Shown piece by piece: positions 47,411 through 60,300 of a stretch of DNA of 64,000 nt. The stretch is taken from positions 28,812,346-28,876,345 of the forward strand of contig CM032661.1 of NCBI GenBank assembly GCA_019095985.1, read 5' to 3'. Below the pieces are notes generated by a model that made no database searches, was not told the origin of the DNA, and saw only the letters and a program-made list of their open reading frames with translations. Within the stretch, counting starts at the first letter, position 1. Each line of letters begins with the position of its first letter. A program made the position numbers and the translations under genes. This DNA comes from Streblospio benedicti. Lineage: Eukaryota > Annelida > Polychaeta > Spionida > Spionidae.

Positions 47411-49115
47411 TTGGGGTATCATTGGCCAGAGTTGAAGGGAGTGTTGTACGTTCTTTTTCTTTTGAAGTTTCTGTCAGTTTGGTTGATCTGTGAGAAGTAA
47501 AATTGCATGGCTTTGTAGGCTGGGATGTTAGTCTCGTCTTAGGATGTGTCCAAATAATTTCCACCTTGATTTTATTATTGTTATTGATATTGGAATTTCG
47601 TTGCATATTTCATAAAGTTTGGCATTGGTGATTCTGGTAGGGTATTTTATGTTACCGTATTTTCTTGATCAACCGCCTAGCCTCGATCAACCGCCCGGTA
47701 TTTGATTAAGTGCGGTGTAGAGGCTATATTACTTACTTAGGGCGCCAGTCTTGTTTAGCTGCCGGGTCCCCGGTCTCCAACAATATCAACGTAACAGCAT
47801 TGATTTTTTTACATAGAGGTCTTGTAGATCTACATAATGAATGCTGATGTAATAGCATTGATTTCTTTACGTAGAGGTCTAGTAGAGTTTAGCATTGTCA
47901 TATTATCTTTCATTACATTTATTGAATGGGTAATTGTTCGGGTCGATGGCTCCAACGCATTTTAAATGGGGTAACAAACTACTCACCTTAGCACACCTGC
48001 AATTAAAGCCTTTTGATATTTTTATTTGGGCCACCCTGCATGTCTTAAAGTAATTTCAGTCAATATCCCCAAGTAATTTCAATTAAGTAAGACACACCTG
48101 AGGACGCCACAGAAACTTACTCAAGTAACTTCAAATAAACACGCCACCACTTGCTTTCAAGTGTATAAATACAGGGATTAGTGTGTGATCCCACTCTTAA
48201 TGTAATAATCATGATTTTCTTTTGGTAATTATATAGATATTCATATAATGGTGTAGATAGTCATATCCACGATGGTCTCAGCTTTAAAATGATATGTTAA
48301 CTGTCAAATTTTGACTGATTATAACGAAGTTACAAGTGAACAACCGCATCATAGGTGGCGCCGGCGGTGTTCTCTTTGATAATGTGTCCATATAATGTGC
48401 TCAAGTAATTTCAATTAAAAAAACGCTGCCACTCGCCCAATGGCAGTTAAAAGTCCGTAATATTATTGATGGCCTTGAACAGTGAAATCGGGCGGGCGGC
48501 ATTCTCTCTGATAAGCGCCGGTCTTTGAACTACCGCCTGTCTTGAATAAACGCCAGGTGAATGGCATGTTTTAAATTGATAAGCGCCAGGCGCCTATTCG
48601 AAAAATACGGTAAGCACTTTTTTCTGAGTTGTTTACGATGATGTGAGTCTAGTTTTTGTTCTTGTTGTTTGGTGAGGGCCCATGTCCCACAGTTGTATAG
48701 GGTATGGATTTTACTAGGCTTTAATATAATCTGATCTTAGTCTTTTTTGCTCTTAGTCTTTTTGTCACCTCTAATCCATATGGCATTCATGTGGGAGTTA
48801 AAACTGTGGACAGAGTCTTTCTTCTTTCTACATCTTGGTCATCACCAATCAATGATCCCACTTTTTTGTTTTTCTCCATATATTTTCTTCAGTTTTGTTG
48901 GTCTTTCTTTCTATGTCTGTAAATTCTGTTTTATCTGTATTTACATTAAGTTGGTATGGTTTAAATTTTTCTTGGATTTCATCTATATTTCTATGATTTT
49001 TTCATACTTAAAAAATCAACATCATCTGCATATGCCACTTCATTTGGTAGAAATTTGTGTTCTGCTGGTAGTCTTACACTGCGTATTGCTTTTTCTAATG
49101 ATCAACAACACACCC
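47411..49115 (-). mobile_element. Degraded LINE ORF2 fragment, interrupted by a MITE
   Basis: The minus strand encodes FLPNEVAYADDVDFLS (the reverse transcriptase YADD box), then in shifted frames YNCGTWALTKQQEQKLD, and after the insertion YPTRITNAKLYEICN and KSRWKLFGHILRRD. The order is that of a LINE ORF2 from the catalytic core to the C-terminus. Several frame breaks mark it as dead. Confidence 0.75.
47655..48610. mobile_element. TA-flanked MITE nested in the LINE
   Basis: Ends ccgtattttc and gaaaaatacgg are inverted and flanked by TA (47653-47654, 48611-48612). Removing the segment joins the two LINE halves in sequence order. Many gcgccagg/ccgcc words lie near the ends. Confidence 0.7.
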
Positions 49116-49324
49116 TATTAATATTTGATACCAGATACCAAATTGGCAATAGCAGGAACACCTTGAAAGCTATATTATGAATACAAATATACACTATTTA
49201 AAATACTTTGTTTCATCACAAAGATCCCACAAATCTATGTCGTTATTTCAATGCATAATAATTATTTATTTATTTATAATATCTATTTCTGCCATTATTT
49301 AACCCCACAAATACTATGAAAAAA

Positions 49325-49362
49325 CACACCCACGCACGCATGCATGCACACACACACACAAG
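49325..49362. repeat. (AC)n/(GCAT)n microsatellite
   Basis: acacccacgcacgcatgcat followed by ca repeats. Confidence 0.7.
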
Positions 49363-49464
49363 GCTTTTGCTCCAGCTGCTGAAGAGACACAAAAATATGC
49401 TAGCATCTATCATAACCTATCAATATTTTGTACAACATGTACAATCAATGAATTAAAGGAGAAA

Positions 49465-49745
49465 AGGGTTATGTGTGTGGCTGAATAAACTGCAAGGTCT
49501 CCAACAGGCTACTAGTACACACTGCCCCTTGCTATGCATACGCTTAATAGGTACAGGTCTGGTCAGTGAAGGTAATGTGATTGATAAGCACGTCTGCTCA
49601 GCAGTCGTGATATGCTCCCCAGCGAGTTGAGAATGATATAGTGTGATAAGGATGGCAGTGACCTGGTGTGAATGTAAAGTTGCTAGAACATGATAGCAGC
49701 AATTTGCCACTGTAAATAAGCACATTTACATTTATTTCCATTCAA
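49465..49745 (+). mobile_element. tRNA-derived SINE, copy 2, head missing
   Basis: Inverse complement of the body of the SINE at 12240 (aggtacaggt, gtgaatgtaaagttgctaga). The tRNA-like head is absent or too diverged to see. Confidence 0.65.
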
Positions 49746-49950
49746 GCGTATCATACCTCTCAGCTGGCATACATGTATAAAACAAGTAAATGCGAAAAAC
49801 TGTACCATTTTCCTCTAAAAGTGCGCAAAACATTGTCTCCCTTCTTCCCCGTTAAATCTCTTCTATAGAAATTTTCAGCCCTCTCACATCCCCTTCCCGT
49901 TGGCGTAAAGTTGACAAAAGTTTTAATGCGTAGAATAGAGGAAGCTGAAC

Positions 49951-52900
49951 TCAGCAGCAATCCCACAAGTCACTACCACATTGAGCAGTTATCAACCGGC
50001 CGCCATCGTGTTCTGCCAGTGAGTAGCCAAACAGGTTCATATCCCATGCGAATATGTACTTGAGCTTGTCAAGTACCTGCAGTGACACCTGCTGCAGCTC
50101 GGGCAGGTGCTTGCTGCGTGTGGCACCACCACGGTGACTGTGCATGTTAAGAGACGTGTCCGCACCACGCCCAGACAGCTTCTGGGTGATGATGTAGCTA
50201 GAAAATAGGAACAGAAAGTTGAGACAGAAAGTGAAGCATGAAATGTAAATGTTGAATCATGAGACCCATTGCTGTAATCCACTTAATGAGAATCAACTGG
50301 ACAAAAAAATGTAGATGTGCTTATTTGCAGTCACAATTCACAGTTTGTCGTGTTCTAGCGACTTTACATCTACAACAGGTCATTGGCATTCTTGTCACTG
50401 TATCTTTCTCAACTCTTTCGGGAGCATACATACAGCCCATCGCTACCGTAGCGCAGATGTGCTTATCACTCACATTATCTTTCACTCGCCTGACCTGTAC
50501 CCATTTAATTTGTAGGTACGGGGACCAGTGTGCCATTTCTTACAGGTAGGTTTGCTCAACACCAACCACCAGACCTGACTGGGAATTGAATCTGCAACCT
50601 TACACAATAAGTCCATGGGGTTGCTGATTTCTCTTTAAGCAAATCAGAATGCAGAATTTAGGGTTGTGTCACAGAGCCAGTGATATAATTAATAATATAA
50701 ACCATCTAAAAGGAAATTGCGATGTTTGTTTTACACTGTGTCACATCGCAAATGGCTTCAACATGACTGATAAATTTATAGAAAGAGAAATTATCTACGT
50801 GTCAGATTTTATGATGGGATAGTGAAGACAGAGAAACATCAGATATGGATTAAAATCCATCTTCATCTACTTCTGGCCTATTAACAGTAATCAATACACA
50901 AGTTATTGATAAAAATAAGTGGTACAAGAATGATATAGGCAGCTGTGAAAGATGTACATTGCTGGCTCAATTGAAAAGTGATTGAAATTCTGCTGTAGCT
51001 AAAACTACAATGGATTTAATTTCTCAGAATTGATTTTGGGTCATTATCATGAGTGTTCCCTTTTGATTAAATAGAAATAAATCTTTTTCAAAAATCATTT
51101 GAAAATGCTTAATTAGACATCATGTATTGAGTGGGTTTATATTGCCCAAACTGAATACATGTTTTAAAAAGTGGTATAGAAGATGTCTTTTCAAGTTATG
51201 TTACGTCCATGGAAACTTTCGAGACAAATCAAGTGGCCACATAAGACAGGTTTTGACATATTCTATGAGAATAAGATTTTATGTGCAATTTGTTAATTCA
51301 ATTGAAACTATTTACATATTTATATATATCATGATAAATCGTATAGCCTTTCTTGTCCTCTTAAAATATATATTCCTATTGTTGCATGTAATCACTATGT
51401 AAGTGGCCTACTAGTACTTACTTGGCATCGATTGTATGTGTCTCCAGCTTAGCGATGTAGTCATACGAGATGAGGCATGGGTGGCAGAGACGCTGTGCCG
51501 ACAAGAAATGCTTATCATGGACTCCATTATGTAGATAGTTATTTGTGAAATCAAAGGCAAACTCAGCAAATGTCACTTGTACGTGTGTGTGGGTTTTTTT
51601 TTCACCTGCTGAAATCCCAACTTTGACAAATTCATTGTGGGAGCGAATCGGTTCCAAAATTATTCACGCGAATATGGGACAATGTTGCTCACCTGGTCAT
51701 AGTTAAAGCCGCGTTTCACTGGTTCCGGATTTTTCACTGGGGGAACTTACACCCAGCTGATGAAATAAGTTGGATATCCAGATTTTTTCATCTACGCTAA
51801 GCATCTGCCGGCTACGCCGACCCTATGCCGACCCAGAGTTCCTTTGCCGCTTTACGTACGTGTGACGTGCTTGTAACGCTCGCTGCCAGTACCCCGCCAA
51901 AATATTTCTAGGAAGATTATCGATCGGTCCACTCTTTTATGCTCCCAGGTTTTGGGCTGCTCAAAACATCGAAAGCGTGAACGGCATACGCCAATCGATA
52001 ATCCATTGATTTTTTTATGTGGGGCGTACGTCCTACATACGCCGAACATACGCTACACATGAGCTGAATATCCACCGCGTATTGGGAGCAGATGCTCGGC
52101 AGATGAAAACGTTGGCTTAAGCTTGGCGCACCTTGAGCATACGATGGCGTACATTCAGCAGGTGTTCAACGTATTGTAGATGTATGTTCAGCGGGTAGCA
52201 GACAGTGAACACAAGGTCAGCGTAACCCCGATGCACGACGCACAAAAAAAAGTCTCAGCCAGACTTTTTTTGTGTGCGTCGGTTGTGCATCGGTGTTACG
52301 CTAACCTTGCTTTTACTGTCTGCTTTTCTTACGCCCGGTTTTGCGCCAGTTTTGCGCAGGCCGTGAGTTGACTATGCGCTGGCGGAAAAAAATCATTTAA
52401 TGCCAAAAGGGGTTCCCTATCAGCAGATGCTCGACATATAAAATTTTTGCCCGGAAATCCCTAAAATTTATGTGTCAACCACACGCAGAAACTAGTGGGA
52501 CGCGGCCTTTAGATCTCTATAGATGACATTGAAGGTAGAAAAAAAATCAGTGTTGCAACAATGTGTAAAGCTAAATGAACTATTATGTGAATATGCGATT
52601 TCTTATTCGCACAACAACTATTTTTATCCAAGTAGAATATATTGAACCCAATATAACTATCTTAGCACAATTTTACAAGAGGTTCTGTTCACTACCAGAA
52701 TGGCACAAACAAAAATAACATGATAACCAATGTGAATTTTAATTAACAAAATATAAAGAAAATAATTTGGAGATGTAATAAAAAACATATCCATATACAC
52801 ATCAATACCTTTCAAATCCCTTCTTATGCTTCTTGTATAGGAAAAATATGGTAGCATAAAATGTGTAAAACAAAACAGAAATTACAAAATATAACATGAC

Positions 52901-55655
52901 TCGATCTTTTAATAAAAAATGATAATGCTGATAAATACTTGAGCAAGTTATCTATTGGCAAAAATGCGTATTTTCAGCAATTTTAACCTTGAAAATAATA
53001 TATGATCACTTTGATGTCAGTCAACAAACAGAAAATGGTAATAAAGATAAAAATCACAAAAGTATGGATGGCAAAACATGTTAAAAACATGAAACTAGGG
53101 TCAGTATTACTATAAAACTAGATTTGTTTGCGCACACAAACTTCAATAGTCCGCAAACATTAATAGCTTTGATGAGTAGCTCCAGGATTGACCAAAACTG
53201 CAAATTAAAGTCAAAATAAATAAAAATATGTTGTAATGGCCTAAATTATCTACCACCTCTAGATTACTACTGCTTTTATACCGCCTCCATTTAAATTCAT
53301 TTTGCGGATTCTCCACATAAATTCAATTTTATCTCGCAGGTCAAAAAAAGTTTATATTCATGAGAGGGGACACAGACTTTTTTTATGAATGGAGGGCATG
53401 GGACATCAGTTTTTTTTCATCACATCAATATGGGACATGACCTTTTTTTTGGTATAATGACTTTTTCGGCCGTTGTCATTGCACTTCACAGTAACAGTGC
53501 AATGGCTGAAAGCTAGAAGCCTGCTGGAATGTGATAATTTTAACTAAGATAAACATATGAGTTAATTGTATGTCTTGATATATTATTTTACACTTTGAGG
53601 CTGTGCACAGGGTGACAACACAGTAGAACCTCCAATTAAGACCACCTCTCAAATAAGACTACTTTTTACTGTCCCAATCCTTCATAAAGCTACCAAAATG
53701 AACCTGTGCAGAGAGACCACCTTTCTATTGGGACCACCTAACACTGGTCTCAAGGGTGGTCCTAATAGAGAGTTTCCACTGTATACAGTTCGAATTGAAT
53801 TTTATGCAGATCACATGTTGCAGGGGCAATTGAACATATCGCTCACAGATCTGCAGATCAATCTTTATGAGTTACATGTACGTGTATGCCTATAAAAGGG
53901 GGCCTATAAATTACCCTCGTGACATGTTCAACATTGTCAGTAATATTGGATGTAATGTTAATGTACATATGTTTATATGATTATGTTTTATATGGTAGTA
54001 TGTTATACGTCTGATATATGATTATTCTTTAGCCTTATCCTATAGCACAAATTATATGAACTTTATCAAAGATCATCTATGAGACCCTTACGGACCACAT
54101 GTTTATAGTAATCTTATGGTAATCTTATGAGTGCTAGAGCTGCAGTTGCATACAACAATACCACTTCAGCTTTCTTTTTGCACCAGCACCGTAGGGTAAT
54201 GCCCCTCTATATTTTTTATTTTAAACTAGAACCTTATGATTATGTTTGAAACCTTCACAAAAAATAGCCAAAACTGATCATGCACATTCACACAGAACAA
54301 AATATTTAGAAATCATAGATTTTAGTAGATAATATGTAGTAAGGTCATAATCTAAAACTTACTAGGGCCGAAATCTGGAAGGCAATTTTAACTCTGCATG
54401 ACACGGACCCTACCCCCCAATTAGCCTGGGCGAGGCGTGAGCGCGTTCTCTCGCGGCTTTAGAGGGATATTTGTAAAAATGTGGTGCCTGATCAAATCTC
54501 ACGCCGCGGGAGTGAAAAATGACATCCCGCGGGCTGACCGTGAAACACCACGCCCCCTGCCAGCCCCCTGCCGCCCGTATTTTAGGACAGTTCTCCGAAG
54601 GCGTTTGACGATGTCCAAGGCGGAGTGTGTCACGGCGCCTCACGATGTCTGTGGCGACGTCTAATGGTGTTTCTCGGAATCACACGGCGTTGATTGTATA
54701 TTGCAAAGATCAAAGAGAATTTAATCAATACCGATCAATAGGCACGGAGTGGTGGACGCGGTATGAAAAAACACTTCTCGGAGCTTGATCTTCATGCGGA
54801 GCTGAACGCGGAACAGCGCCATGTCGACAACGCAAGGCGTCGCGAAACACCGAAGGACGCCACGGGTGCGGACCCACAATGAAAGGGTTAGATTAGGGAT
54901 ATTTTCCCCGTTAGCCGATTTTTTTTACTGAAAATGGACGCGAAGAGCCGACTCCGCGCCCAGGCTAATTGGGGGGTTACAGAATCTGTGTAATTGTCGT
55001 GTTTTGGGCTTAAGGAAAAGCCTTTATGAAATTATATTATGATCATTGTGAAGGACTGTTGTTGACAGATTATAATCCAATTTACTGCCAATTTCTAATC
55101 CCACATTATTTAAAGAAAAACAATTGTATTTTTCACTAAAGGGGCCGATTTCTGAGAGGGCCGAATTCTAGTTATGTTACCCTAGATTCTTTTAGATTTG
55201 AATTTATTTATTTTTCTTCGGCTTAGGCTATGCAGGGTGGTCGCTCTTATAAATTAGATATTAGAAAAAAGAATTACTTACCCAGCTTTTGCTATATCAC
55301 AAAAGAGAACTTTATGATTTTCATCAGTCCACACAAAGTTTACTAAACTGTGTAACTCAGTCTCTGTCATGTTATTCACATCCTTTTTAGCAAAACTTTC
55401 AGCGCCCAATTGAAATTTGCAACATTCGTTTATTTTATCTAACCTTTCTCTTATTGTGCATGTGTTTTGGTGTCTCATGTGAGTAGTTATTTGAGCCAAA
55501 ATTGAAGGTTTTACAGAATCACTAGTTGCCAATCCCTTCATTGATGTCATTAATGTTACCGGTAACTTCTTTTCATCCACAAATTTATACACAATTATAA
55601 GTGTAATTATAACTAGCAATAGACACGTTACAACTTTTCTTATCAATATTGACAT
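49951..55655 (-). CDS. Carbohydrate sulfotransferase (CHST, Sulfotransfer_2 family), middle exons not found
   Basis: Three exons in transcript order: 55655-55282 (start ATG; the frame is open a little further upstream without ATG), about 51590-51422, and 50197-49951 (stop TGA). Exon 1 has a type II signal anchor (residues 3-24, VVTCLLLVIITLIIVY) and a stem, ending NHKVLFCDIAKAG just before the expected CTNWKR sulfate-donor (PAPS) loop. The second gives LCHPCLISYDYIAKLET and the last YIITQKLSG and WDMNLFGY; they join as IDANYI, in phase. These blocks match Golgi sulfotransferases such as CHST11 in order. The exons with both PAPS-binding motifs should lie between 51.6 and 55.3 kb but I did not find them. 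The family is firm, the substrate not inferable. Confidence 0.8.
50290..50630 (-). mobile_element. tRNA-derived SINE, copy 3
   Basis: Aligned throughout with copy 1 (gactttacat, ctcgcctgacctgtaccca, taggtttgctcaacac, gggaattgaatctgcaacc). The head is more diverged than in copy 1. It lies in the last intron of the sulfotransferase gene. Confidence 0.7.
51706..52509. mobile_element. TA-flanked foldback MITE, about 804 bp
   Basis: Ends aagccgcgtttcact and the inverse of agtgggacgcggcctt, TA on both sides. An internal hairpin at 52198-52323 has arms of about 60 bp (gcagacagtgaacacaaggt ... ttgcttttactgtctgc). GC content is well above the surroundings. Tc1/mariner-type by target; no transposase. 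Confidence 0.65.
52510..53620. other. Sulfotransferase intron sequence, nothing recognised
   Basis: AT-rich. I searched the minus strand for the missing CTNWKR and REPF-type motifs and did not see them. Confidence 0.4.
53621..53781. mobile_element. Pogo/Tigger-like MITE, 161 bp
   Basis: Ends cagtagaacctccaattaag and the inverse of cagtggaaactctctatta, with TA after the right end. Same family as 28911-29088. Confidence 0.75.
54413..54976. mobile_element. GC-rich TIR element, 564 bp
   Basis: Perfect 20-bp inverted ends ccccccaattagcctgggcg at 54413 and 54976. The interior is full of cg dinucleotides, in contrast to the AT-rich flanks. The bases next to the ends are cta and tta, so the target is uncertain. 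No transposase frame. Confidence 0.75.
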
Positions 55656-55679
55656 ATTCACATGAGACAAAGAGCTCAA

Positions 55680-57349
55680 ACAGATATGTGCAGATGAAAA
55701 TTGCCACTAAAGTTTTATTGTATGTGCTTAATAAAGTGAGTCAAATTTTCAAAGTACAATATTGAAAGTAGACTAGATGTGTACGTGCCTTCATTGCCCC
55801 TTATGAGGTAAAGCAAGATTCTGATACATTTACAACTCACTCTCCTTCAGCAGCAAGTGACATCATTAAAAATCCATGTATATTCAGGAATGTAAAAATA
55901 TATATGTATACATGTACATGTACATGAAGTTATAAAATGGCCATTTATTTAATTTTAATTCTACTCAAAAAAGGTAAACGTTTCATTTTATATATCATAT
56001 TTGGAAACAATGAACTTGCTAGAATTTATAGGCACTGTGGATAGGTTCTTTTAGATTCTCAGGTATTGATTTTGAAATTTTTGCGAAAAAAATGTCTCCC
56101 ACCCACAGAAAAATTCTGTTTTGTGACTGATTTTTCTTACACATTCTTGATGCTTTTGCTGTGGCATGTTTTCTATGCTCACTATTTAAGGCCCTGTCCA
56201 CACCACCTGCGCCATATATAGCAATTTTAACCATAATATTTAGGCCCTAATTTTTACGTTGTTCATGTAATCTACCTAGATCCTTCATAATTAACCATGT
56301 AAAATAAAAATAAAAAAACTTTTGTAATTACTTCTTCAGTCCTTTGATATGTGCATAAACATTTCATTAACAAATGAGGATTCAGGAACTATGGTTCTGT
56401 TTTGTTTATTATTTTTTTACTTGCGTCACTTTCAAAGTTCTAGCAATACAGTGTGTATAGATGTAAACAAACATTGAGACTCAATGACTGTGTTAAATAT
56501 GAAAAAAATTATATTACACTTCTCTCTATTGTCCAATACCTGTATTCTAAGTATATATTTAACTACCCCTGTAATTTTTATAGAAAATTGCACAAATGTG
56601 AGGGAACCTTCAGTACTAATCATTTATTGAAATACAAATGAGGCAGTACAGCAATTTCAAAATGCATCAATCAAAAGTATATAGTGCTCTTTATAGATAA
56701 CGATTTGGGGGTAAAGCAATAATTTTCAAATATCCATTAAAAAGATGGTTCCGAATAAATATTGGAACATAATTCGATTATTAGTTTAAAATGACCTGAA
56801 CTTAATAAAAAAAGGCACTAAAGATTGCATACATGTGATAAAATTCTTTGTAACCACATACAAAGCCAATTAATGTAAATGTTTGATACCAATCAATACT
56901 GTTGTATAGATATAAAGCACATTGCTCAATAAACTACATGTAACTCTACACTTTTTATAAATAATTTAAACGCCAGCTCCCTGTAGACATTTCGTCAATA
57001 AATAAGAACAATGTTACACTGAGTCTTGTGCCAATGATGACTATGTCGGATCATAAATGACAATGTAATTCCAATTTTTTGTATGTATTAAAACTTTTCA
57101 AACATTCGATCAACGAAAAAAGGAACGATTCATATCTAACTTTTTTACTTGTATGCAGGTTGACATTTTAATATATGTTGTATCAAAATCAATAAATGAT
57201 GCAGTTGTACTTAAAAACAAACTCCAATATTTTCCACTTTGTAAAAATATATACAACAATAAACAGATTATATAAATGTTGTAGAAGGTCTAGTAGTCCA
57301 CAACCAGTTTCAAGCAGTGCGCTAGAGGCCCATCACATGGCCAGTGGCT
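55680..57349. other. Intergenic region between the sulfotransferase and FBXO31-like genes
   Basis: AT-rich, no exon supported. It should contain the sulfotransferase promoter and the FBXO31-like 3' untranslated region. A short tacatgtacatgtacatg run lies at 55907-55925. Confidence 0.4.
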
Positions 57350-60300
57350 CTACAACGGAGTTGGCAGTTCCTTGATCCGCTTATACAGAGAGAAGCTGTG
57401 CAGCTTAAGCCACAGGTGTCCGAATGTGTCTCTGTCAAACACCACCATGTGGCCCGGCGTGTGGGTTGGACTCTGGTGGTTGTGGCCGGCGATCAGGCCC
57501 TCGCTGAGGAACCTACCGGAAAAATGTGACTCCGGTCAGTGAAACGCTCACCAAATGTGGAGATCTAGTGACTTCCAATTTACACTCGCCATGCTCCATT
57601 CGTACTCAACACAAGCCTATTTCTACCACGAAAATTCAAGGACAATAGAAAACAAAATTGCTCAATGTTCACTCTCTTCATCTTCTACCTAATGAGCTAC
57701 ATGTAAATAGTCAATATGCAGAGATTGAGAATGCTTTGATTAATGATAAAACCACCCGCCCGAATGAATTTAATTCCAGTACCTGTGTGTGCACGTCGTG
57801 TAGTCGATATGTTCGCCCCACATTCCCACCTGCGGCAAACAGAACGGCTGGTCACGCGGTGCCAAAACTGAAACCAGACAGTTCACATAAAAATATGAAT
57901 GACGCAAAGCTACAGCATTGTGCTGCATTATTCTATAATAAAATGTTATTTTCGTTTTCAAGACTTACTATGACTTTACACTCAATACATTTAGTAGGAT
58001 AAATACTAATGATTTTCAAAAGCACTCAATTTGATATGCATAACGTTCAGTTTACCAGGTATTAGCGAAATATTTTCAAACATGACCTCATTATCCTATC
58101 CTATATCAGCGATTTTTAGAGATGATGGTTGCCACTGTAGAGTAAATAGTACTTATACTATGTATATATACTCACGGTGTTCAATCAATCTCCAGTTTTT
58201 GTGAGTTATAAGCAGATTTTGTGAGGAAAATGTTTACTTTTGAAATCAGCGGTTTGGATTTTCCACTGTAAACGGTCTAAAAACCATTTCTGAGCACAAT
58301 TTTTGTCGTCCATGCACTATAAGAATAGTTATGGCACATACTGATGCAATTTATTTCAACTCACATGGGCTGGTTTCTGCTGCTAAGTCTGCAATACATA
58401 ACCACCCACCTTCAAAATTGAGGTCATCTGATAGAAAACGACGAATACAGTGGCTGTAAAGACGTAATTCAGGCAAAATATGAATGAGAATGTATCTCAA
58501 ACTTGATACAAAACAGATTACACTAATCCCATGCTTTTTAAAAACCACATAACTGGCCAAAATTACAAAATGATTTACAACTCCTCACGAAAACTGTTGA
58601 TTGTACATTTCTGTAGATTTGGAGACTTTACACAATATAGAAGTTAATAATATAGATGCAATGCATAGTTTTCAGTCAAGTATAAGCTACATGCCTGACC
58701 CAACTTAGGGCTTAACAAAGCAATATAAGGCAAAATATCACTCATTTTCGGATAGTGGACAGCCATGTAGAACGAGGGTCTTCAACTATTGCAGACTTAG
58801 CAGCAGAAACCAACCCATGTGAGTGGAAATAAATTGCATCAGTATGTGCCATAACTATTCTTATAGTGCATGGACGACAAAAAAATTGTGCTCAGAAATG
58901 ATTTTTTAGCCCGTTTACAGTGGAAAATCCAAACCGCCCGATTTCAAAAGTAAACATTTTCCTCACAAAAACTCTTCATTTCCTCACAAAATCTGCTTAT
59001 AACTCACAAAAACTGGAGATTGATTGAACACCGTGATACTAGAGCACTTCACACACATCCCGTATATTTTCTTGTTTAAACCATCTTAGCACAGCTATTA
59101 ATAAACCAACAATAGTTTTTGAGGTGTCAAAAGGAAGCTACTTATACTTTCATAAGATAAACACTACTTTTATGATTCAAATTACATGGTGCATTTTGTT
59201 ATGAAATAATGTATTCACACACATCCCATAGGTCACAATAATATGCGATTTGAACATGTTTATTTACGCTTATTTTTACTAGAAATTTTCTTTTTGCACT
59301 TTGGCACCGGTAAATCTATCGTGTTCAAGGTAGTAATATTATCTTGTACTTGTTTGGATGCTATATATATATATATTTTTTTTTTTGAAAAAACAGAATG
59401 TGTGTGACCTACAGGCTCTGTGTGAAGTGTTCTAATGGTGATTTACAGCACGGGCACATGCATCGTACAGGGTAGAAGCCAATTGAGACTAATCAGTGGC
59501 CATATTCTTTCTTTTCCCCTTCATTGTACTTCATCTTACTTATAGAGTACTCTATAACCGTGACTTACAGTAGCTGAGCGGCCGGTCCTCTCCCCCGCCC
59601 GTGTCCGGCTCCGCGGCGGCTGTCGTGTCCAGCGTCGCCTGCTGACCCCTGGTCAGTACCACCGGCTGCCTGAGGAACACGGTCACACTTGTCTTGCCGG
59701 CAGGCACATTTGGGTCGCCCTACGCAAATGGGAAGATACATGTAATGGCTCCTTAAGTTAGCCTTTAAAATGTGAGCTAGTTATTCGCATAACTTACAGC
59801 ACCGACTGGGTGTTTGCTAAACCTATTTATTAACAAAGATTCGAAGGTTCGTTCGGTAAAGTGATCCGAGGGTTCGAGGGCTAAAACGCATCGATGGTCC
59901 CATCTTTACTGAAAACCTCCCAGGAGACCAACTCTTTACTACTAGGGTCAAGAGCACTCGATACATACAGCTGCCCAGTGGTCTCAATAGACAGGTTCTA
60001 CATATTTTCAGTGAATGAAACATCCAAGTAGTAAGCACTCACTCACCGTAACCTTGATGACCTCCATACGTGATCCATCATCCGTGTACGTCACTCGCAA
60101 GATCTCGATGCCATGGACGCTGTACGTGCCATAGAATAGACCAGGCGAGATCGGGACATTTCCACCACCGGAAATTGTTCGAGGCAGGGGCAGCTGCACC
60201 CACGTTATGTAGGGCGACCTGGTGATGGAAACGAGATGTAGCCAGACTGGTATTAAGAATGTTAAGATCATTTCATGATCATTAGCAAACTTTGGACATT

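Noticed and set aside
52815-52860. Minus-strand text FFLYKKHKKGFER before a GTATTG donor, as a missing sulfotransferase exon
   Set aside because: It shares only GFER with the expected REPFERL motif and lacks the following SA and Lys pattern.
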